DNA of 9,593 nt from JBJEFI01 sp051873875 (GTDB lineage: Bacteria > Bacillota > Bacilli > Bacillales > Bacillaceae_G), in the NCBI GenBank assembly GCA_051873875.1, contig JBJEFI010000078.1:1-9593 (forward strand), read 5' to 3'. Of the stretch, positions 5,443-9,593 are shown in pieces. The notes beneath the pieces were generated by a model. That model worked only from the letters and a program-made list of their open reading frames with translations, searched no databases and was not told where the DNA came from. How positions within the stretch are numbered: the first letter of the stretch is position 1; the number at the start of each line of letters is the position of its first letter. Both the position numbers and the translations under genes were made by a program.

Positions 5443-6966
5443 TTATTTTATTGGATTAGACAATACCTTCATCGTTTGTTGAAGCTGGCTAATAATATCC
5501 GTTCCATTTATTGTATAATATGTTTTCGCTAGTTCATCACCTATATACCCATGAAGATATGCTCCACAAACTGCACTTTGCAATGGAGATAATCCTTGTC
5601 CGATGAAGGATGTAATGATGCCAGTTAGTGTATCGCCCATTCCCCCATTCGCCATTGCACTATTGCCTGTTGGATTAACAAATAACGTATCCCCATCTGT
5701 AATAATGGTTTGATACCCTTTTAATAACAAAACAACACCATGTTTTTTAGCAAATTCTTTCGCAATATCAAGTCGATTTTTCCGAATTTCTTCAATAGAA
5801 AGTCCCGTTAAGCGAGCCATTTCGCCTAAATGAGGCGTAAAAATAAGTGCTTGCTTCTTCTGTTGTAAATAATGAGAATCTCTTTGTAAAACATTAGCTA
5901 TCACATTGATTCCATCTGCATCAATGACAATTGGACAAGTGGCATGTTCGAAAACGGTCTGTAATCGTAACAACGTCTCTTCTGTATTTCCCATTCCAGG
6001 TCCAAAAGCAATGGCCTCACTTTTTTCAAGTTGCCGTTGAAAAAGAGATACATCGTCTCGATTTATATTCATTGCTTCTGACAATTTAGGTACGACTTTG
6101 GATTGAACTTGTTTACTTGTTGCCAATGTTACAAGTCCACTTCCGCACTTGACCGCTGCTTCTGTACTTAAATACGCTGCTCCTTCAAATCCTTCGCTAC
6201 CTGCTATAATCGTTACGTGACCAAAGTTACTTTTATATCCAAGTTTTTGTTTTTCTTTTAATTGAAATTGCATATATTGTAATGATGTGATGAACTCACG
6301 ATTATCGTATTGATCCAATACAAACGTTGGAACACCTATCTTTTCAACGACAACTTCACCAAGATAAGGTTGTGCCTCGTATGTAAAAAAACCTCGTTTA
6401 TATACTTCAAAACAAACAGTCTTTGTTGCGTTTACAACTGCTCCTTTTGTTGCCCCATCATCTCCGTTCATCCCTGATGGGACATCGATGGACACAATTG
6501 TTTTACTGTTTTTATTTATTGTATCAATTACAATGCCTGCTAATCCTTGTACACCTGCTTTTAATCCTGTGCCAAAAATGCCATCTACCGTTATATCGCT
6601 TTGTTGAATACATCCACTTAACATTTCGAGTTGTTCAATCGTTTTTATGTCGACAATGGAAATACCCATATTTTGCAGGATAGAAAAGTTCGTCTCCGCA
6701 CACTCACTAAACCTACTTCCTTCTCGACCAATTGTAAAAACGGAAACATGTTTCCCATTTCCATGAAGCAAACGTGCCAAAGCAAAACCATCACCACCAT
6801 TATTTCCATATCCACAAACAATGGTATAATAATTATTTTTTTCCATATCCATATGTTTAAGCAATGCTAAGGCAGCATGTTCCATTAACAATAGAAGTGG
6901 CATCTTTATTATTTTTTCACAATGATGATCGATTTGTTGTGTCATATTAACTGTACCTATTCGCAT
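5443..6966 (-). CDS. nnr: Bifunctional NAD(P)HX epimerase / ADP-dependent dehydratase
   Basis: This 507-residue fused enzyme repairs hydrated NADH and NADPH in the cytoplasm. The N-terminal YjeF_N domain (about residues 1-215) epimerises R/S-NAD(P)HX. It shows GYGNNGGDG at 52-60, VDGIFGTG with D128, and SIDVPSG with D161. The C-terminal ribokinase-like domain (about 245-503) dehydrates S-NAD(P)HX at the expense of ADP. It shows FGPGMG at 321-326, IDADG at 348-352, FTPHLGEMARL at 376-386, LLKGYQT at 414-420 and the NGGMGDTLTG anion-hole motif at 440-449, where TGGSGD is commoner. Length fits full-length Nnr. Three start codons stand in a row (GTG 6972, ATG 6969, ATG 6966); I prefer 6966, with GGGGG 7 bases ahead. 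It is transcribed alone, divergently from fbaA, with its own promoter and terminator. Confidence 0.95.
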   Translation of the reverse strand: MRIGTVNMTQQIDHHCEKIIKMPLLLLMEHAALALLKHMDMEKNNYYTIVCGYGNNGGDGFALARLLHGNGKHVSVFTIGREGSRFSECAETNFSILQNMGISIVDIKTIEQLEMLSGCIQQSDITVDGIFGTGLKAGVQGLAGIVIDTINKNSKTIVSIDVPSGMNGDDGATKGAVVNATKTVCFEVYKRGFFTYEAQPYLGEVVVEKIGVPTFVLDQYDNREFITSLQYMQFQLKEKQKLGYKSNFGHVTIIAGSEGFEGAAYLSTEAAVKCGSGLVTLATSKQVQSKVVPKLSEAMNINRDDVSLFQRQLEKSEAIAFGPGMGNTEETLLRLQTVFEHATCPIVIDADGINVIANVLQRDSHYLQQKKQALIFTPHLGEMARLTGLSIEEIRKNRLDIAKEFAKKHGVVLLLKGYQTIITDGDTLFVNPTGNSAMANGGMGDTLTGIITSFIGQGLSPLQSAVCGAYLHGYIGDELAKTYYTINGTDIISQLQQTMKVLSNPIK

Positions 6967-6987
6967 CATCACTCCCCCTTTGTCTTT

Positions 6988-6996
6988 ATTATAGCA
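6988..6996 (-). promoter_or_regulatory. Predicted extended -10 promoter of nnr
   Basis: The minus strand reads TGC-TATAAT, a perfect -10 with the TG extension. No good -35 lies 16-18 bases upstream, which the extended -10 can offset. The leader would be only about 15 bases long and includes the GGGGG ribosome binding site. Confidence 0.55.
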
Positions 6997-7146
6997 AAAC
7001 GTCTGATAACATTATGTGGCATTTGAAGGAACGTATTATTTCCAAAAAAAGTCTCAAAATAAGCATATCAATAATGAGAATATCTTGTTTAGGTGCCTAT
7101 TCTGTGACAATTTTTCAAAATTACTATAAGAATTAGCCAAGGCTTA

Positions 7147-7175
7147 TTTTCATTATTGTCTTTTTGCTGTATAAT
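7147..7175 (+). promoter_or_regulatory. Predicted sigma-A promoter of fbaA
   Basis: A perfect TATAAT at 7170-7175 is preceded by TTTTCA (4 of 6 to consensus) at 7147-7152 with a 17-base spacer. Transcription would start near 7182, giving a leader of about 65 bases that contains the inverted repeat at 7192-7229. Confidence 0.65.
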
Positions 7176-7191
7176 GCACATTGTTAAAATA

Positions 7192-7229
7192 TTTAGTCCT
7201 TGTGTTCCAAATGGAAAAATGAGACTAAA
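7192..7229 (+). promoter_or_regulatory. Stem-loop in the fbaA leader
   Basis: Perfect 7-bp outer arms TTTAGTC/GACTAAA (7192-7198 and 7223-7229) enclose a symmetric 6+6-base internal loop and an inner TTCC-AAAT-GGAA hairpin (7205-7216). It ends four bases before the GGAGG ribosome binding site and has no T tract, so it is not a terminator. It may stabilise the mRNA or act as a protein or ligand site; it matches no riboswitch I know. Confidence 0.5.
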
Positions 7230-7246
7230 AAATGGAGGTCATACGA

Positions 7247-8110
7247 ATGTTAGTTTCTGCTAAAGAAATGTTACAAAAAGCTCGTGAAGGTAAATACGCT
7301 GTTGGTCAATTCAACATCAACAACTTAGAATGGACAAAAGCTATCCTTTTAACAGCTCAAGAAAACAACTCTCCAGTAATCTTAGGTGTATCTGAAGGTG
7401 CAGCTAAATACATGACTGGTTTCAAAACTGTTGTAGGAATGGTTAACGGTATGATGGAAGAATTAAACATCACTGTACCAGTTGCTTTACACTTAGACCA
7501 TGGTAGCTTTGACGGAGCTCAAAAAGCTATGGACGCTGGTTTCTCTTCAATCATGTTTGACGGTTCTCACTACGATATCGAAACAAACATCGCTAAAACA
7601 ACTCAAATCGTTGAAATGGCTCACGCTAAAGGCATCTCTGTTGAAGCTGAAGTTGGTTCAATCGGTGGAGAAGAAGACGGCGTAATCGGTACTGGTGAAG
7701 TTGCAGATCCAAAAGAGTGCAAAATGATCGCTGACTTAGGTATTGACTTCTTAGCTGCAGGTATCGGTAACATTCACGGTGCTTACCCAGAAAACTGGGC
7801 TGGCTTAAACTTTGAAGTTCTTGGCGAAATCCAAGACATCACTGGTAACATGCCATTAGTATTACACGGTGGTACTGGTATCCCTGGAGATATGATCCAA
7901 AAAGCTATCTCTTTAGGTGTTGCTAAAATCAACGTAAACACTGAGTGCCAATGGGTATTCCAAGAAGCTACTCGTAAATACATCGAAGCTGGGAAAGATA
8001 AAGAAGGTAAAGGTTTCGACCCACGTAAATTATTAAACCCAGGTTACGAAGCAATCAAAGCTATCGTAAAAGAAAAAATGGAATTATTCGGTTCAATTAA
8101 CAAAGCGTAA
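7247..8110 (+). CDS. fbaA: Class II fructose-1,6-bisphosphate aldolase
   Basis: This 287-residue zinc enzyme reversibly cleaves fructose 1,6-bisphosphate to dihydroxyacetone phosphate and glyceraldehyde 3-phosphate in glycolysis and gluconeogenesis. Zinc ligands are visible as H85 (in LHLDHG, with catalytic D84), H177 (in GNIHGAY) and H207 (in VLHGGTGIP). INVNTE at 228-233 and the glycine loop at 208-213 bind phosphate. Length matches Bacillus FbaA (about 285). The start is at 7247, with GGAGG 8 bases upstream; an in-frame ATG at 7232 overlaps that site and is rejected. Codon use differs sharply from the neighbours (AAC, ATC, TTC, GCT, GGT preferred), as expected for a very highly expressed gene rather than for transfer. 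It has its own promoter and terminator. Confidence 0.98.
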   Translation: MLVSAKEMLQKAREGKYAVGQFNINNLEWTKAILLTAQENNSPVILGVSEGAAKYMTGFKTVVGMVNGMMEELNITVPVALHLDHGSFDGAQKAMDAGFSSIMFDGSHYDIETNIAKTTQIVEMAHAKGISVEAEVGSIGGEEDGVIGTGEVADPKECKMIADLGIDFLAAGIGNIHGAYPENWAGLNFEVLGEIQDITGNMPLVLHGGTGIPGDMIQKAISLGVAKINVNTECQWVFQEATRKYIEAGKDKEGKGFDPRKLLNPGYEAIKAIVKEKMELFGSINKA

Positions 8111-8127
8111 TTGACCTTCTATATTTC

Positions 8128-8160
8128 AAAAAAGCTGAGCATCTGCTCAGCTTTTTCTTT
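8128..8160 (+). terminator. Intrinsic terminator of fbaA
   Basis: The stem GCTGAGCA/TGCTCAGC (8134-8141 with 8144-8151) is flanked by six A residues and a T-rich run (TTTTTCTTTT). It lies about 20 bases after the fbaA stop. The A/T symmetry means it could also stop leftward transcription from the yccF-like gene. Confidence 0.93.
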
Positions 8161-8189
8161 TGTAATATTATTTTCAAATTAAAATTTTT

Positions 8190-8205
8190 AAGGAATCGTT
8201 TCCTT
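8190..8205. terminator. Weak hairpin between convergent genes
   Basis: The 6-bp inverted repeat AAGGAA/TTCCTT with a 4-base loop lies between the fbaA terminator and the end of the leftward yccF-like gene. The T run is short on both strands. It may be a weak terminator for the leftward gene, or chance. Confidence 0.25.
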
Positions 8206-8245
8206 TTTGTGAAATAAAAAAAACTTTATTCTTTTATAGTCATCC

Positions 8246-8608
8246 TTATCTTACTTCTTTGCCAAATGGCATTAACGATAATTTCGCCATCTTCAATGCT
8301 TGAAGCGCAAATGGAATACCGATAATTGTAATCGCCATTAACAATGCACTCACTAAATTGGCAAAAGCCATTGCCAATCCTCCAAAAATAAGCCATAAAA
8401 TATTTAAAAGTAAGCTACCTGCCCCATCATTTACCGTCACAATTTCTTTTCCGAATGGTGCTAATTGAAGCTTTGCCATTTTAAAACATTGCAAGCCAAT
8501 TGGAAGCCCGATAATTGTAATGCTCCATAAAATACCGATGAAAAACCAACCTAATGCATTTACAAATCCACCAAAAATAAACCATATGATATTTCCTAAA
8601 CAACCCAT
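8246..8608 (-). CDS. YccF-family (DUF307) inner membrane protein
   Basis: This small, very hydrophobic 120-residue membrane protein is built from two tandem YccF units, residues 6-55 and 69-118. The two align without gaps at 28 of 50 identical positions. Each unit has an IFGG turn, a hydrophobic helix, then ITIIG.P...Q..KMAKL.L.PFGKE. Function of the family is not established. The frame opens at GTG 8617, but the ATG at 8608 is preferred because GAGG lies 8 bases ahead. It is followed by fbaA's convergent terminator region and preceded by its own extended -10 promoter, so it seems to be transcribed alone. Confidence 0.85.
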   Translation of the reverse strand: MGCLGNIIWFIFGGFVNALGWFFIGILWSITIIGLPIGLQCFKMAKLQLAPFGKEIVTVNDGAGSLLLNILWLIFGGLAMAFANLVSALLMAITIIGIPFALQALKMAKLSLMPFGKEVR

Positions 8609-8626
8609 GTTACTCACCTCTCCCTC

Positions 8627-8635
8627 AGTTTAGCA
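8627..8635 (-). promoter_or_regulatory. Predicted extended -10 promoter of the yccF-like gene
   Basis: The minus strand reads TGC-TAAACT about 20 bases ahead of the start codon at 8608. The -35 region is poor. It lies between the terminator of the upstream gene (8659-8694) and the yccF-like gene, which favours independent transcription. Confidence 0.4.
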
Positions 8636-8658
8636 TATTTCTTCATCATGTACACTTA

Positions 8659-8694
8659 GGTAATAAAGAAACGTAGTCCCGACTAGACTACGTT
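8659..8694 (-). terminator. Intrinsic terminator of the XpaC-like gene
   Basis: The 9-bp perfect stem AACGTAGTC/GACTACGTT (8670-8678 with 8686-8694), with a 7-base loop, starts five bases after the stop at 8700. On the minus strand it is followed by the T-rich but interrupted run TTCTTTATTA. Confidence 0.75.
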
Positions 8695-8699
8695 CACTG

Positions 8700-9398
8700 T
8701 TATGGCCATTTGATTGTCTTTTCTTCTTTAAACTTATTGCGAAGCATTTCCATTTCTACATTTAATTGATTTACATCTTCTTCATATAACTTTACATATG
8801 CTTCTTCGTATTCTGATTTCATCTCTACTAACATCGTATCTATTTTACTAATAGACGCGGCCGCTGACTCATTCATAACAGGTTGATCTAGTAGCATCAC
8901 GTATTTTTCAAGAATCTTTTCTGTTGAAGAAATGTACGTTTGAAAAAATACTTTTGTTGCTGAATAACGAGAAGGCTCCTTCTCTACATATGTTCCAACT
9001 TTATCTAATAATAAAATAATATCATCTACTACTTTTTTCTTCTCTGCTGGAACAAGCTTGGCTAAATTTCCAATTCGTAAAAGCCCTTCACGATAATTTT
9101 GCAATGTGGATTCTAAATAAGTGCTACTTACGTTTTGTGATTGGCTTTCAATTTGTGGCTTTGACTCTTCTTTAATTTGCGTTTGATTTAATAATTGCTC
9201 TTCCTGTTGAATAATTCGGCGATGACGACGTCGTTGACTTATTAATAACAAATAAAAGCCTCCACCTAATCCTAAGAATAAAAATACAGGAACAAATTTT
9301 CCGCCTAAAAGTATCCCTGTTCCTAGCCCTAGAAACAATCCAATCGGAATATAAAGTCCACTTAAATCTGGCTCTTGTTTACGTTTCTTACTACTCAT
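8700..9398 (-). CDS. XpaC-like membrane-anchored protein (PF10112-type, 5-bromo-4-chloroindolyl phosphate hydrolysis family)
   Basis: This 232-residue protein has a basic N-terminus (SSKKRK), two glycine-rich hydrophobic segments at about residues 15-33 and 36-54, and a very basic stop RRRHRR at 56-61. A Gln/Ser/Glu-rich linker spans about 64-95, and a helical, coiled-coil-like cytoplasmic domain spans about 96-228. Residues 141-228 (FFQTYISSTEKILEKYVMLL and the following acidic helix ending in EMEMLRNKFKEE) match the pattern I recall for Bacillus XpaC. That family's name comes from a colony-colour phenotype; no catalytic residues are evident and the true role is unclear. XpaC is often encoded next to TelA, which is absent here. 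The ATG at 9398 is chosen over GTG at 9407 because GGGG lies 8 bases ahead of it. Confidence 0.7.
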   Translation of the reverse strand: MSSKKRKQEPDLSGLYIPIGLFLGLGTGILLGGKFVPVFLFLGLGGGFYLLLISQRRRHRRIIQQEEQLLNQTQIKEESKPQIESQSQNVSSTYLESTLQNYREGLLRIGNLAKLVPAEKKKVVDDIILLLDKVGTYVEKEPSRYSATKVFFQTYISSTEKILEKYVMLLDQPVMNESAAASISKIDTMLVEMKSEYEEAYVKLYEEDVNQLNVEMEMLRNKFKEEKTIKWP

Positions 9399-9419
9399 TT
9401 TTCTCACCCCTTACTCTTC

Positions 9420-9428
9420 ATTTTAGCA
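9420..9428 (-). promoter_or_regulatory. Predicted extended -10 promoter of the XpaC-like gene
   Basis: The minus strand reads TGC-TAAAAT about 22 bases ahead of the start codon at 9398. No clear -35 is present. It is the third TGC-extended -10 on this strand in the window. Confidence 0.4.
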
Positions 9429-9568
9429 CAGGTATTATTTGGCTTACTATGGTCATTGTGGCACACATTCAACAAAAATAGAATCTTACCTAACCAAAAA
9501 TGATACATACGTATTAATATTTTACTGTTTCCTCATATTGGCTTATCAAAATCATTTTAAGGATACGT

Positions 9569-9593
9569 ATGAAAGGTTTAGTGCCCACACTAT
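9569..9593 (+). CDS. Possible start of a rightward gene, cut by the window end
   Basis: An ATG at 9569 follows AAGGA with a 5-base spacer and stays open for the eight codons left in the window (MKGLVPTL). It would be divergent from the XpaC-like gene. With so few codons, I cannot name it or be sure it is real. Confidence 0.3.

Noticed and set aside
6423..6870. Two plus-strand open frames inside nnr
   Set aside because: Both lie antisense to a fully conserved enzyme and have compositions typical of reverse-strand shadows.
7232..7246. Upstream in-frame ATG of fbaA adding five residues
   Set aside because: This ATG overlaps the GGAGG that serves the start at 7247, and FbaA proteins begin with the residues encoded from 7247.
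7500..7983. Open frames inside fbaA (plus 7500-7685 and minus 7783-7983)
   Set aside because: Both are embedded in a highly conserved gene; the codon bias belongs to fbaA and no ribosome binding site precedes either.

Overview
The window reads as chromosomal DNA of a low-GC Gram-positive bacterium (Bacillales). The reasons are AT-rich codon use, strong GGAGG/GGGGG ribosome binding sites ahead of nearly every gene, compact intrinsic terminators, and families typical of that order: a class II FBP aldolase in highly biased codons, an HssRS-like two-component system and a BcrA-type ABC exporter. A Lysinibacillus-like member of the Planococcaceae/Caryophanaceae is my guess, but nothing in the sequence fixes the genus. 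There is no phage, plasmid, IS, CRISPR, tRNA or rRNA. It looks like ordinary core/near-core chromosome, and I do not see a convincing undescribed multi-gene system.

Layout, left to right. Positions 75-1810 (minus) hold a two-gene ABC exporter, ATPase then ABC-2 permease, joined by an ATGA overlap. Positions 1811-2127 are an AT-rich non-coding stretch. Positions 2197-4696 (minus) hold response regulator, sensor kinase and a free-standing MetRS-C-like tRNA-binding domain. The first two overlap by ATGA, and the third has its own promoter but shares the only terminator (2129-2153). Positions 4697-4975 carry a terminator hairpin and two copies of a 28-bp repeat. Positions 4976-5191 (minus) encode a 71-residue basic protein with a long leader that contains a 19-codon ORF and a stem-loop. 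Positions 5443-6966 (minus) encode the fused NAD(P)HX epimerase/dehydratase. It is divergent from fbaA (7247-8110, plus), the only complete plus-strand gene. Positions 8246-8608 (minus) encode a duplicated YccF-family membrane protein, and 8700-9398 (minus) an XpaC-like (PF10112-type) membrane-anchored protein. A plus-strand gene may begin at 9569 and run off the window.

Functional reading. The HssRS-like pair should sense heme stress at the membrane and activate a heme exporter, but no HrtAB-type (MacB/FtsX-like) transporter is present; the ABC pair on the left is of a different class. Nnr repairs hydrated NAD(P)H and FbaA runs central glycolysis/gluconeogenesis, so both are housekeeping enzymes. 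The most worthwhile loose ends are regulatory: the fbaA leader hairpin, the leader ORF and stem ahead of the 71-residue gene, and the repeat pair flanking the hssR promoter region.
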